A DNA stretch of 64,000 nt. It comes from JADJYF01 sp965278995 (lineage in GTDB: Bacteria; Pseudomonadota; Gammaproteobacteria; Ga0077536). This document shows positions 26,559-35,659 of this stretch, in pieces. How positions within the stretch are numbered: position 1 is the stretch's first letter; every line of letters begins with the position of its first letter. Both the position numbers and the translations under genes were made by a program. The notes under the pieces are model-generated. The model made no database searches. It was not told the DNA's origin and saw nothing but the letters and a program-made list of their open reading frames with translations. The stretch is from the NCBI GenBank assembly GCA_965278995.1, contig OZ257136.1, forward strand, positions 4,402,001 through 4,466,000, read 5' to 3'.

Positions 26559-27314
26559 ATGAACTCAACTGTGACTCGACAACCGTACCGACTGGCAGCG
26601 TCTTACATAGATGCAGGCGCGCTGCGGTTCGCACGTCACTTTGCGCTTGCCAATATTCTGGCCCTGGGCAGTTCGACGGCAATCGCCGCCCAGGTGCTCA
26701 ATTTCGATTTCGAGCAGCCTCCGGCGGGGCCCAATCTGTCGAGCCTGCCCCTGTTCGTCGCGCCGCATCTGACAGTAAGCGCATTCAGCGCCGATTTCGC
26801 GGCGCGCAATGATTTTGTCGGCAACGGCGCTGGTTTCGCTTTCGGCGCCACTGCCGGCTGGACCAGTTTCAATCTCAATCATTTGAGTTTCACCATCACG
26901 GTCGAGCCGGGATATCGACTTTCGCTGACCGACTTTGGTTTTGACGAACGCTCCAACGGCGGCAGCGCGAGCATGAACAGCGGGCCAACGAACTGGCGGC
27001 TTTACGTCTTTGACCTCGCGCAACCTGCCGCGAGTGGTGTTGCCGATAATCCGTGGGCGCCGCGACAGACCGGCAACCTCAATCTCGCGAATCTGACCGG
27101 CACACTGACGGTGACGCTGACCGCTGGCGGCGCGCCGAGCCTGCCGGATTTGAATCCTGGTACATGGCGTATCGATAATTTTGAGCTGGGCGGCGCCGTC
27201 ACGGTCGCGCCTCCTCCCAACCAAACCGTGCCCATGCCAAGTGCGGCGCTGCTGGTACTCGGGAGCCTGCTCGGTCTTGCCGGCTCGCTGGGTCGGCGGC
27301 CAGACAATTACTGA
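26559..27314 (+). CDS. Exported protein with PEP-CTERM-like sorting signal
   Basis: 251 residues from ATG 26559. An N-terminal hydrophobic stretch (ANILALGSSTAIAAQV) near residues 30-45 looks like a signal peptide with a long, positively charged N-region. The body is beta-rich (FSFTITVEPGYRLSLTDFGF-like segments). The C-terminus has VPMPSAALLVLGSLLGLAG followed by RR, the short-motif, TM helix and basic-tail layout of PEP-CTERM proteins handled by exosortase/EpsH systems, here with VPMP in place of VPEP. No exosortase is in the window. Confidence 0.65.
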   Translation: MNSTVTRQPYRLAASYIDAGALRFARHFALANILALGSSTAIAAQVLNFDFEQPPAGPNLSSLPLFVAPHLTVSAFSADFAARNDFVGNGAGFAFGATAGWTSFNLNHLSFTITVEPGYRLSLTDFGFDERSNGGSASMNSGPTNWRLYVFDLAQPAASGVADNPWAPRQTGNLNLANLTGTLTVTLTAGGAPSLPDLNPGTWRIDNFELGGAVTVAPPPNQTVPMPSAALLVLGSLLGLAGSLGRRPDNY

Positions 27315-27332
27315 TTATCTGAGGTCTTCATC

Positions 27333-28415
27333 ATGCAATTCGGTATCGGCGTCAGCGCCCACATCAAGAACTGGGAATTCATTCAATACGCCGAGAGTCT
27401 CGGCTATGACCGCGCCTGGGTCGGTGATTCGCAGATGATCTGGTCGGATTGCTATGCCGTGCTGGCGCTGGCAGCGCATCACACCAGCCGCATCGAGATC
27501 GGCACAGGTGTGGCTATTACCGGCACGCGAATAGCACCAGTCACTGCGCATTCCATCGCCAGCATTGCCGAACTTGCACCAGGTCGGACTTTCCTCGGTC
27601 TTGGCACGGGGCACACCGCAATGCGCGTGATGGGCCAGGACCCGATGCGTGTGGGAGCGTTCCGCGAGTATCTGCGGGTGACACGCGCACTGCTCGACGG
27701 CGATGCCGTCGACTACACCTACGAGGGGCAGACCCGTGAGATCCAGTTTCTGCACCGCGAGCAGCGTTTCCTGAATCTGGATCAGCGTATCCCGATATAC
27801 GTTGCGGCCAATGGCCCCAAAGCGCTCGAAGCAGCCGGTGAATTCAGCGACGGTTTTATCACGGTCGGTGGCGAACCGGACGTCGTCAAACCCAAACTCG
27901 AGGGGATAGCGCGAGGCGCAGCGAAAGTCGGCCGCAGCTTGCCCGCCGATTTCCACACGGCGTTCATCACGACGAGCTGCATATTGACCAGCGGCGAAAA
28001 ACTTACTGACGAGCGTGTGATCGACGAGACCGGCAGCTGGGTCGGCTGCGAACTGCATTTCTATTACGAGGTGTGGAAAGACAACGGTCGCAATGACGCC
28101 ATCATCCCCGATCACTTCAAGCCGATATGGCCCGACTACCTGCGCCGCGTCGAGCGGATGAGCCTGCCGGAGAACGCGCGTTTCCGCCAGATCCACGATG
28201 GGCACCTGGTCTATCTGCAACCCGAGGAACGCAAGTACGTGAGCCCGGAGGCGATCCGTGCCGGTTCCCTCGTCGGAACACCGGATGAAATCATCGAACA
28301 CGTCAAGCGACTCGAAGCCGGTGGCATCAAGGAAATCGCACTGTGGCCACCAATGGATTGCGAGCGCAAAGTACTGGCGGATTTCGCGCGGGACGTGATG
28401 CCGGCGTTTCGCTAG
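27333..28415 (+). CDS. LLM-class flavin-dependent oxidoreductase (F420-dependent type)
   Basis: 360 residues, ATG 27333 after TGAGG. Motifs YDRAWVGDSQMIWSDCYAVL, SRIEIGTGVAITGTRIAPV and RTFLGLGTGHTAM match the short luciferase-like TIM barrel of the MER/F420-dependent glucose-6-phosphate dehydrogenase branch. Whether it uses F420H2 or FMN cannot be decided by eye. Overlaps the convergent VOC gene by 4 bp. Confidence 0.82.
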   Translation: MQFGIGVSAHIKNWEFIQYAESLGYDRAWVGDSQMIWSDCYAVLALAAHHTSRIEIGTGVAITGTRIAPVTAHSIASIAELAPGRTFLGLGTGHTAMRVMGQDPMRVGAFREYLRVTRALLDGDAVDYTYEGQTREIQFLHREQRFLNLDQRIPIYVAANGPKALEAAGEFSDGFITVGGEPDVVKPKLEGIARGAAKVGRSLPADFHTAFITTSCILTSGEKLTDERVIDETGSWVGCELHFYYEVWKDNGRNDAIIPDHFKPIWPDYLRRVERMSLPENARFRQIHDGHLVYLQPEERKYVSPEAIRAGSLVGTPDEIIEHVKRLEAGGIKEIALWPPMDCERKVLADFARDVMPAFR

Positions 28416-28801
28416 CCGGCCTGGCGAGCGTAGCTGACGGTCAGCATCTCCCACTGATGGCCGTCGGGTTCGTTCCAGTACACGATACTGCCACCGTGTT
28501 GCGTATCGACCAGCGAATCAACCGGGCCATGGACGTTGCTGCGATAGGGTATTCCGGCGGCTTTGATTCGCCCGAGTATCGCGCTGAACTCAGCGTCGCT
28601 CACGCGAAAGCAGTAGTGGATCAGCGGTAACGGATCCGGCCATTCATCGAAGTCCAGCGTCAACTCGTCGCTGACATAAACGGGCGCGAACGGACCAGTC
28701 CCGGCTTCCGACCACGGCACGCCGAGCAATTCTGCCAGCAGCTTCGCCGCGGCGAGCCTGTTTCGCGACGGCACTAGCAGATGATCAAGCTGTATGGTCA
28801 T
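28412..28801 (-). CDS. VOC (glyoxalase-like) family protein
   Basis: 129 residues from ATG 28801. The babab pattern starts with QLDHLLVPSRNRLAAAKLLAELLGV and closes with GSIVYWNEPDGHQWEMLTVSY. His in LDH and Glu in the last strand are candidate metal ligands. VOC members include lyases, dioxygenases and resistance proteins. 1 bp from the upstream ABM-fold gene, so in one transcript. Confidence 0.82.
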   Translation of the reverse strand: MTIQLDHLLVPSRNRLAAAKLLAELLGVPWSEAGTGPFAPVYVSDELTLDFDEWPDPLPLIHYCFRVSDAEFSAILGRIKAAGIPYRSNVHGPVDSLVDTQHGGSIVYWNEPDGHQWEMLTVSYARQAG

Positions 28802-28802
28802 T

Positions 28803-29144
28803 TTATTGTCCTGCGTTGCCCGGTTCGGTCGATGACATTCCCTGACAGCTAACGCCCGCGACCGCAGCAAAGTGCTCAACCGTAGGGAACGGATCGTAAA
28901 AATCATGTAGCAGGCGTTTCCACTCCTGATACTGCGGTGACCCGCGGAAGCCCACCGTGTGACTCTCCAGCGTCTGCCATTTGACCAGCAGGATGTATTT
29001 CTCCGGGCTTTCGATACAGCGCTGAAGATCGTGCGACACATAACCCGGCATCGAGGCAATGATTAGCTGCGCCTGCGTGAACGCCTGCTCGAAAGCTTTG
29101 CCGGTGCCAGGCCGCAGGTTCAGGAGAGCGACTTCGAGGATCAT
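28803..29144 (-). CDS. ABM (antibiotic biosynthesis monooxygenase-like) domain protein
   Basis: 113 residues. The ferredoxin-like ABM fold is shown by ILEVALLNLRPGTGKAFEQAF, MPGYVSHDLQRCIESPEKYI and LLVKWQTLESHTVGFRGSP, typical of the dimeric alpha-beta-barrel monooxygenase/haem-degradase superfamily. Substrate unknown. First gene of a two-gene unit with the VOC protein. Confidence 0.78.
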   Translation of the reverse strand: MILEVALLNLRPGTGKAFEQAFTQAQLIIASMPGYVSHDLQRCIESPEKYILLVKWQTLESHTVGFRGSPQYQEWKRLLHDFYDPFPTVEHFAAVAGVSCQGMSSTEPGNAGQ

Positions 29145-29292
29145 TGGCTGATACCTGTTTCATACCTTCGACTAATATATTTGAGTGGCGTCGTTAGTAC
29201 GATGATTTGATAGTCTGATCGATAAATGCAAGTGCATGATTGGATGAGTGCTCAAGGTTAACCAACTTTCGTATAAGTCGGAGTGCACAGAC

Positions 29293-30168
29293 ATGGCGAA
29301 CGAAGCAAGTGGCGGTGTGCTGGAGCGTTTGACCCTGGCAGAGAAATTTATCGCCTTGGCCAGTGCAGCCGGCATCGGTTGGACTACGTTCAATTCGCAT
29401 ACGATCGCCAATGAAGTGACGCTTCAAACCAGCCAGCTGGCTGCCGTGCAGGAAACTCAAAAGCTGGAGATAGACCGGCAGAAAAGCCGGGTGGAGATCA
29501 GGGATGCTGACGCAACCCTCACCCATAAAATCTATCAGGAGTTCATCAACGCGATTTCCGATCACGACGGTACCCTGACTGATCGGATAGACCGATTGTC
29601 CGCTGTGCTGGTCCTGACCGATGCAATACCGGATCCGGAGCAAAAAGAGGGTATGGCCCGCGCAGTGCAGCAGGCTATCGAGCGCGTGCCAGTCCAGTCG
29701 GCGCAATTGCGCAATGTCCAGGAAGTCGCGTCGTTCGATGCCGAGAATGTCATTTCGCGGGCTAATGCGGAGCAAAAGATGATTCCAGCGGCCGCCCCAA
29801 CGCCGGCACTGTCGCCGACTGACTCGGGTACTGCCACGTGGAGTAACTACGACTTCGATATCTTCTGGTGTGACGGTGTTCCGGATTCAACAGAACTGAG
29901 CAGTCGTGCAGCGGACGTCGCCGCCTTTCGCGCGAAAGACCCCAAAGCAGCCGGCAACTGGCGCGTGCGGCCACTGCCGTTGACCGTCAACCAGCGACCG
30001 GGATACCAAGTCTCAGGTTACCAGGTGCGCTATTCGTCGGCTGACGAGCTTCCGTTTGCCGAGAAAATGAAGCAGATGATTGAAACGAAATTCGCCGGTA
30101 CCTCTGTTCAAGTTGTCCCGACAACCCAGGCGACGCCGTGGTACGTGAGCGTGTACGTCTGTCCTTAG
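29293..30168 (+). CDS. Membrane-anchored protein of unknown function
   Basis: 291 residues from ATG 29293 with GGAG 9 bases upstream. A helix near residues 12-32 (TLAEKFIALASAAGIGWTTF) may be a membrane anchor. It is followed by a coiled-coil-prone stretch rich in Gln, Glu and Lys (QLAAVQETQKLEIDRQKSR), then a C-terminal domain with DFDIFWCDG, a NQRPGYQVSGYQVRYSS pair of strands, and a terminal YVSVYVCP with Cys. The C-terminal part vaguely recalls LytR_C-type domains. I do not recognise the family. Confidence 0.55.
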   Translation: MANEASGGVLERLTLAEKFIALASAAGIGWTTFNSHTIANEVTLQTSQLAAVQETQKLEIDRQKSRVEIRDADATLTHKIYQEFINAISDHDGTLTDRIDRLSAVLVLTDAIPDPEQKEGMARAVQQAIERVPVQSAQLRNVQEVASFDAENVISRANAEQKMIPAAAPTPALSPTDSGTATWSNYDFDIFWCDGVPDSTELSSRAADVAAFRAKDPKAAGNWRVRPLPLTVNQRPGYQVSGYQVRYSSADELPFAEKMKQMIETKFAGTSVQVVPTTQATPWYVSVYVCP

Positions 30169-30236
30169 CAGGCCCATGCGTACGATAGTTTCCATGCGCG
30201 CCTGAGCCCTGCTATTCGCAGCCATCTCGATCAGCG

Positions 30237-30728
30237 TCATGTTTCGCGATCGGAGATCCGTTCAAGCGAGAATATCGGGATCTCCCGCGAGGTCTTCGCC
30301 TGGTAATCGAGATACGGTGGATAGACGTTGGTCATCAGTTCCCACAGTCGTACCCGGTGTTCGCCCTCAGCAAGGATCGCGCGTGCACGGAATTTATCGG
30401 CCTGCACCTGTACCAGAATATTCGGCGCGCTCAGCAGATTGAAGTACCAATGAGGTTGGGTGTCGGCACCGCCTTTCGAGGCGACAATGACATGGTTGTT
30501 GCCGTCGACACCGTAAAGTAGCGGATGCGTGTATTGCTTGCCGGATTGCCTGCCTGTGGTCGTGAGCAGCAAACAGGGAACCAGGCCGTTGCCGCCGACG
30601 GCGGTTGTATCCCACAAATGGCCTTCACGCCCGCCCGTTTCCTGATAAACCCGAACGTGGTCGGAAATCCAGTCCGGCAGTTTCCCTTCATTTAATGTAT
30701 TGATGACGCCATCGAGATATTCGTTCAT
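30237..30728 (-). CDS. Deazaflavin (F420)-dependent nitroreductase-family protein
   Basis: 163 residues with LLLTTTGRQSGKQYTHPL and ASKGGADTQPHWYFNLL, signatures of the DDN/AclJ family (split-barrel flavin or F420-binding proteins). The ending AKTSREIPIFSLE is typical. In actinobacteria these use F420H2; in proteobacteria the cofactor is less certain. A second copy, recognisably similar throughout, lies at 46098. Confidence 0.82.
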   Translation of the reverse strand: MNEYLDGVINTLNEGKLPDWISDHVRVYQETGGREGHLWDTTAVGGNGLVPCLLLTTTGRQSGKQYTHPLLYGVDGNNHVIVASKGGADTQPHWYFNLLSAPNILVQVQADKFRARAILAEGEHRVRLWELMTNVYPPYLDYQAKTSREIPIFSLERISDRET

Positions 30729-30773
30729 GTTTCAGTCCTCCGTCTCGGCTGAGTGTACTAGGAGCAGAGCGCT

Positions 30774-31298
30774 TCAGGCCCGGGCCGATGATAGACGTGC
30801 TCTTGCAGCAGATAGTAAAACTCGCGAATAGGTTTTATGAAACCAGAGCAGAGCCCTGAAAGCCGCTCCCATTGAGCGGTGACCGGATCTGGCGTGCGTT
30901 ACGGGAACAACTGCCGATCCGAAATACAGGTGAGTCCCTTCCCGCCCGGCGCTATCTGGCGGTGTATCGACCATCAACCACGAACGTGTACGACCGGACA
31001 ATTCACTCAACAGCAACTGGTTCTCCACTCTCGCCTCGACGCGCCAGACCGCGAATGTGTCGCGCTTGCCCGACACGAGTTCTCGAACCTGTTCGTCAGT
31101 CGATGGCTTCGACAGCACCACCTGCAGGATCAGACGTTCGAGACCGAAAACCTTCGTCGTATAGAACGCTTCGACGAATTGAGCAAGCGGGACGACGCGA
31201 TCGATCCGGGTGGTATAGCAATCGGCATACCCACCGTCAGCAAGATAGCTTTTGAGCAGTGCGCCCTCGGGTAATTCGCACGCGTTGACGGAAAGCAT
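30774..31298 (-). CDS. DUF2867-like protein
   Basis: 174 residues from ATG 31298; a TTG at 31322 overlapping the previous stop would give 182. Segments ADCYTTRIDRVVPLAQFVEAFYTT, TFAVWRVEARVENQLLLSEL and SWLMVD, then HLYFGSAVV, resemble DUF2867-type lipid-binding-like folds. The protein follows the uracil-DNA-glycosylase-family gene closely. Function unknown. Confidence 0.6.
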   Translation of the reverse strand: MLSVNACELPEGALLKSYLADGGYADCYTTRIDRVVPLAQFVEAFYTTKVFGLERLILQVVLSKPSTDEQVRELVSGKRDTFAVWRVEARVENQLLLSELSGRTRSWLMVDTPPDSAGREGTHLYFGSAVVPVTHARSGHRSMGAAFRALLWFHKTYSRVLLSAARARLSSARA

Positions 31299-31318
31299 GG
31301 TGCCGAGCACTCCGCTGT

Positions 31319-31915
31319 TCAAATGTTAGCCCTGCTGTCGGCAACGATATCCGCGATTCGTATTCTAAGCAGCGGAACCAGTTCTGCTTCGAACCACGGA
31401 TTTTGCTTCAACCACCGATTATTTCGCGGGCTGGGGTGTGGCAAGGGAACGAGTTCTGGCCACCAGGTTCGCCAGGCGCGGGTGATTTCGGTGACCGAGC
31501 CGCTCTCGGCTGGAAAGTGATAAGCCTGAGCGTATTGTCCCACGGCCAGCGTGATTTGAAGTTTCTTCAGTCGTGCAAGGACCGGCCGTCGCCAGGCCGG
31601 TGCGCATTCCGGGCGCGGTGGAAGATCGCCGGACTTGCCGGTACCCGGATAGCACAAACCCATGGCCATGACAGCAATGAGATTGGCATCGTAAAACTGC
31701 TCTTTAGACAGGCCCAACCAGCTTCTGAGCCGGTCGCCGCTCGCATCGTCGAAAGGCAGACCCGATGCATGAACTTTTCTACCGGGCGCCTGGCCAGCGA
31801 TCAGAATTCGCGCCGCAGCGCTGACTTGAAGGACCGGTCTCGGCCCATGAGGTAAGTGGTCAGCGCAGAGCCGACAGGCGCGAATCTCCGAAAGCAAGGC
31901 GTTGAATGAATGCAT
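31319..31915 (-). CDS. Uracil-DNA glycosylase family protein
   Basis: 198 residues. Opening RACRLCADHLP with a CxxC pair, then ILIAGQAPGRKVHASGLPFDDASGDRLR near residue 37 (the GQAPG motif A of the superfamily), and PLPHPSPRNNRW near 157 (motif HPSPRN). This is the family 4/5-like or UdgX-adjacent branch lacking the full set of four Fe-S cysteines. It may excise uracil from DNA, or be a divergent member. Confidence 0.8.
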   Translation of the reverse strand: MHSFNALLSEIRACRLCADHLPHGPRPVLQVSAAARILIAGQAPGRKVHASGLPFDDASGDRLRSWLGLSKEQFYDANLIAVMAMGLCYPGTGKSGDLPPRPECAPAWRRPVLARLKKLQITLAVGQYAQAYHFPAESGSVTEITRAWRTWWPELVPLPHPSPRNNRWLKQNPWFEAELVPLLRIRIADIVADSRANI

Positions 31916-31951
31916 CGAACTGAATTTCGAATGTTCTGCTGTAGCCGATTT

Positions 31952-32914
31952 TCACCCCAACACCGAGTGCGTCTCCCGCACCAGCGCCTCACGGATCCCT
32001 TTTTCCGTTATTGAGTGCCCCGCATCTGGCACGACAATGAACTTCGCTTCTGGCCAGGCGCGGTGCAGGTCCCAGGCGGAGCGCATGGGGCAGGGCATAT
32101 CGTAACGCCCCTGGACGATGACAGCCGGTAGATGGCGGATCTTGCAGACATTGCGCAGTAACTGATCGTCGCGTTTGAAAAAACCTTTGTTGATGAAATA
32201 GTGCGCTTCGATGCGGGCGAAGGCGTCGGCAAACCGGCTGCTGCCGAAAGCGTCAACCATGTCGGGGTCGATCAGCAGTTTGCTGGTGCGTGCTTCCCAT
32301 ACTGACCAGGCGCGTGCCGCTGCGCGGCGTATCTTGTTATCCGTGCTGGTCAGCCGCTTGTAATACGCGGCGATGAGATTGCCGCGTTCGCGCGGCGGTA
32401 TCGGTGCGAGATAGTCTTCCCAGGCATCGGGAAAAATCTGGCTCGCGCCTTCCTGGTAGAACCAGTGCAGTTCACTTTGTCGAAGCATGAAGATGCCCCG
32501 CAGGATGATAGCGAGGCAGCGCTGCGGGTGCGTCTCGGCGTAGGCGAGTGCGAGCGTCGAGCCCCAGCTGCCACCAAACACCAGCCATCGATCGATACCG
32601 AGATGCTCGCGCAGGCGCTCGATGTCGGCGACAAGATCCCAGGTTGTGTTCTCGCGCAGTTCGGCATGCGGTCGGCTGCGACCGCAGCCGCGCTGATCGA
32701 ATAACACGATACGCCAGCGTTTCGGGTCGAAGTAACGCCGATGCAGCGGGTCGATACCACCGCCGGGGCCGCCGTGAAGAAATACCAGCGGCGTGCCGTC
32801 CGGATTCCCGCATTCCTCGTAATACAGGGTATGCAGCGGGGAGACTTTGAGTCGCCCCTGACGGTAAGGCTCGAGTTCCGGGAATAGTTCGTGCGGTACG
32901 CGCGTTCGTTTCAT
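31952..32914 (-). CDS. pip: Proline iminopeptidase
   Basis: 320 residues from ATG 32914. Typical opening LFPELEPYRQGRLKVSPLHTLYYEECG, oxyanion segment FLHGGPGGGIDP, DQRGCGRSRPHAELREN, nucleophile elbow FGGSWGSTLALAYAE near residue 110, a C-terminal Asp in VQGRYDMPCP and His in VPDAGHS. The enzyme removes N-terminal proline from peptides in the cytosol. Length matches the S33 family (about 315). Confidence 0.93.
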   Translation of the reverse strand: MKRTRVPHELFPELEPYRQGRLKVSPLHTLYYEECGNPDGTPLVFLHGGPGGGIDPLHRRYFDPKRWRIVLFDQRGCGRSRPHAELRENTTWDLVADIERLREHLGIDRWLVFGGSWGSTLALAYAETHPQRCLAIILRGIFMLRQSELHWFYQEGASQIFPDAWEDYLAPIPPRERGNLIAAYYKRLTSTDNKIRRAAARAWSVWEARTSKLLIDPDMVDAFGSSRFADAFARIEAHYFINKGFFKRDDQLLRNVCKIRHLPAVIVQGRYDMPCPMRSAWDLHRAWPEAKFIVVPDAGHSITEKGIREALVRETHSVLG

Positions 32915-33064
32915 GCAGCGCACTATATGCCAGCCTTGCGGTTGGCGGAAATCAGCAGAATTTCCAGCCTGGGTGTTATTGCGGCCGCGCTGGGGTTGAC
33001 GGTCTGCGCTAGAATCTGCGTCAGCCCAGCGCCATTCTCGCGTTACTCTCGGAGCAGACCAGTC

Positions 33065-33382
33065 ATGCCGATTACGTTCAAGAGCAAACATTCGCCGAGC
33101 ATTCTAATGCTCGAAGCGATGGCCATGGAACTTATCCGACTGATGGGGCATAGCGGGGAAGTTCCAGGCTCGCTCGCGAAGGAAGATGTCGCCAATGCGG
33201 TTCACACGCTGGAGAGGGCCATTGCAGTAGCGCCAGCCCGCCCGATGTCGGCAGAGCGCACCGAGGGCGACGACGAAGCCATCGCGGAACCAGTGGTCAG
33301 CGTGGCACATCGCGCACTGCCATTGATTCAGATGTTGCGCAAAGCGCAGGCTAACGGCGATTACGTCATATGGGATCGATAA
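33065..33382 (+). CDS. DUF1840 family protein
   Basis: 105 residues from ATG 33065. The sequence MPITFKSKHSPSILMLEAMAMELIRLMG and the C-terminal RALPLIQMLRKAQANGDYVIW match the DUF1840 family of betaproteobacteria and gammaproteobacteria, whose role is unknown. Divergent from pip. Confidence 0.8.
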   Translation: MPITFKSKHSPSILMLEAMAMELIRLMGHSGEVPGSLAKEDVANAVHTLERAIAVAPARPMSAERTEGDDEAIAEPVVSVAHRALPLIQMLRKAQANGDYVIWDR

Positions 33383-33461
33383 TCTGTAAACGAGTTAGTC
33401 CTGGCGCAAACGACGCCATTCAATCGACGCACAGATACTGAATCTACCAGGGGAGACAGGC

Positions 33462-34643
33462 ATGGAACCGTTGCACGGCATACGCATCATCGACGTCACG
33501 ACTAACGCCTCCGGCCCCATGGCCACCGGTATGCTGGCCGATCAGGGCGCGGACGTCATTCGCTTCGAAACTGTCGGTGGTGGCGACCCTTCGCGCCAGG
33601 TCGGTGGCACACGCGCCGGCGTATCGGCTTACAACGCCTACATGAATCGCAATAAGCGTTCGATGGCAGTCGACATCAAAAATGCCGCGCTGCGTCCAGC
33701 CTTGTACAAGCTCATCGAAACGGCCGATGTGTTCGTGCAGAACTCCCGCCCCGGCGCGCTCGAACGTTCCGGTTTCGGTTACGAAGCGCTGCACAAGGTG
33801 AATCCGCGTTTGATCTATGTCTCGATTTCCGGCTACGGGCTGACCGGGCCGGGTGCCGGGCAACGCGTCTACGACCCGATTATCCAATGCGCGACGGGTT
33901 TCGCGATGACGCAGGCTATCGAAGGCGTTCCAACGCTCATGAAAACCATTGCGAGCGACAAGGTCGCTGCGCTGACTGCTGCACAGGCGATCGCCGCTGC
34001 GCTGTTCGCGCGCGAACGCGGCCTAATCAGCGGCCACCATGTCGAACTCTCGATGCTCGATGCAAGTCTCGCTTTTCTGTGGCCCGAAGTGTTCTGGAAC
34101 CACAGCTTCGCCGGCGACGAGCCGTTCGAAACACGCCCGCCGATAGCGGAGTTCTACCGCCTGCTCCGGACTGCTGACGGCTATATCACCATGATAGTCG
34201 TCGGCGACGGCGAATTTGCCGGTGTGTGTCGTGCACTTGGCCTCGAGCGACTGCACGACGATTCCCGGTTCAAGAGCCTCACCGGCAGATTCGCCAACTA
34301 CACGGCATTGCTCGCCGAATTCGAACCCGCTGTCGCTCACCGTCAAAGTGCAGAGCTGATCGAGAATCTCGAACGTGAAGACGTTCCGTGCGCGAAAGTG
34401 AATACCTATGAAGAAGTGTTCGACGATCCACGGGTAACGCATGGCGCGAGTATCATCGAATATGTGCATCCTCGCGCCGGACGTATGCGCCAGGCGCGAG
34501 CGCCAGCCATTTTTAACGGCGAACCGTTGGACGTTCGCCTGCCCGCACCGGCACTCGGCGAGCATACCGACGAAGTCTTGCGCAGTGTGGGCTGCAGCGA
34601 CGATGCACTCGTCACATTGCGGCAGAGCGGCGCTATCGGGTAA
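33462..34643 (+). CDS. CaiB/BaiF family CoA-transferase
   Basis: 393 residues. The class III CoA-transferase pattern is clear: RIIDVTTNASGPMATGMLADQGADVI, KRSMAVDIKN, ADVFVQNSRPGALERSGFGYE, and the segment YVSISGYGLTGPGAGQRVYDP with the active-site Asp. It moves CoA between carboxylic acids, often activating an acid for beta-oxidation-like breakdown. The enoyl-CoA hydratase 8 bp downstream should act in the same pathway. Confidence 0.9.
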   Translation: MEPLHGIRIIDVTTNASGPMATGMLADQGADVIRFETVGGGDPSRQVGGTRAGVSAYNAYMNRNKRSMAVDIKNAALRPALYKLIETADVFVQNSRPGALERSGFGYEALHKVNPRLIYVSISGYGLTGPGAGQRVYDPIIQCATGFAMTQAIEGVPTLMKTIASDKVAALTAAQAIAAALFARERGLISGHHVELSMLDASLAFLWPEVFWNHSFAGDEPFETRPPIAEFYRLLRTADGYITMIVVGDGEFAGVCRALGLERLHDDSRFKSLTGRFANYTALLAEFEPAVAHRQSAELIENLEREDVPCAKVNTYEEVFDDPRVTHGASIIEYVHPRAGRMRQARAPAIFNGEPLDVRLPAPALGEHTDEVLRSVGCSDDALVTLRQSGAIG

Positions 34644-34651
34644 ACACGGCT

Positions 34652-35440
34652 GTGACCGACATTCTTTATCAGGTGGTTGATCGAGTTGCGACACTCACCT
34701 TGAATCGACCGGCCGTCATGAACGCATTCGATGACGGCATGCGTGAAGATCTGCTCGCTCGCCTGCGTCAAGCCGGTGACGACTCGGGTGTTGGCTGCAT
34801 CGTGATTACTGGCGCCGGGGAGGCGTTCTGCGCCGGCGGCGACATAGGCAATATGTGCGCGCTGCAAGCGGCGGATAACGTCGCGCCGATACAGGCGCGC
34901 ATCCGTATCGCGAACGAAACTGTCGCACTATTGCGCATGATCGAAAAGCCGGTGATCGCCGCCGTCAACGGTCCGGCGGCGGGCGGTGGCATGAATCTCG
35001 CGCTGGCCTGCGATATCCGCTACGGCTGCGAGCACACGCGATTCGCCGAGAGTTTCGTACGCCTCGGGTTGGTCCCTGATTGGGGTGGGCATTATCTACT
35101 GACACGCCTGGTTGGCATCGGCCGCGCGCTCGAGCTGATGTGGCTTGGTGAGCGCATCGATGCAGTTGAGGCGTTTCGCCTGGGCATCCTCAACGCGGTG
35201 TTTCCGGCGGCAGATTTTGCGGCCACCGTCGCAACGCGCGCCGCGAGATTGGCCGCAGGCCCGCCGGCAGCGCTGGCCGCGATCAAGCGTGGTGCTTATC
35301 TCGCCGAAGCCGAGGGGCTCACGGCAGCACTGGCGCATGAGTACGCCGCGCAGTCGGCGTTGTTTCTCGCCAGCGATGCTCGCGAAGGAATGCAGGCGTT
35401 CGTGGAAAAGCGTGCTCCGCGCTTTGGCCAGCGCGACTGA
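34652..35440 (+). CDS. Enoyl-CoA hydratase/isomerase family protein
   Basis: 262 residues from a GTG at 34652. Crotonase segments GEAFCAGGDIGNMC and AAVNGPAAGGGMNLALACDI form the oxyanion hole, and VRLGLVPDWGGHYLLTRLVG follows the family pattern. It ends FVEKRAPRFGQ. Second gene of a two-gene unit with the CoA-transferase. Confidence 0.9.
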   Translation: MTDILYQVVDRVATLTLNRPAVMNAFDDGMREDLLARLRQAGDDSGVGCIVITGAGEAFCAGGDIGNMCALQAADNVAPIQARIRIANETVALLRMIEKPVIAAVNGPAAGGGMNLALACDIRYGCEHTRFAESFVRLGLVPDWGGHYLLTRLVGIGRALELMWLGERIDAVEAFRLGILNAVFPAADFAATVATRAARLAAGPPAALAAIKRGAYLAEAEGLTAALAHEYAAQSALFLASDAREGMQAFVEKRAPRFGQRD

Positions 35441-35631
35441 ATATAGACTCTTGGCGCTCTTTCCGCGGGCGTGCCGAATCGCGGCTGGTATGACAGCATC
35501 GCGCCATTACACCGACATTGTCAGCTGTCTCGCGTAACCCCAGGATCTGAGCCCTTCGGAGCAACTGATTGCGAATATGACATTATGGACAATCCGTCTA
35601 TTCCGCTAATAAATGAATCTGTCTAATTTGC

Positions 35632-35638
35632 GTTAGAA
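35632..35638 (+). other. Left-edge integron-type core site (GTTAGAA)
   Basis: GTTAGAA fits the GTTRRRY core except for its last base. It is the exact complement of the TTCTAAC arm of the first attC (36336), and the match extends to nine bases (GTTAGAATT against AATTCTAAC). Cassette 1 therefore starts at 35633. Just upstream, GTCTAAT, a 4-base spacer and GTTAGAA make a simple two-box site of the attI or secondary-site type. The rest of the 219-bp gap (35441-35659) shows no gene and no integrase remnant. Confidence 0.7.
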
Positions 35639-35659
35639 TTGCGGGGATCGCGCCCGACG

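Noticed and set aside
35441..35631. Possible integrase remnant upstream of the array
   Set aside because: No tyrosine-recombinase motif in any frame of this gap.
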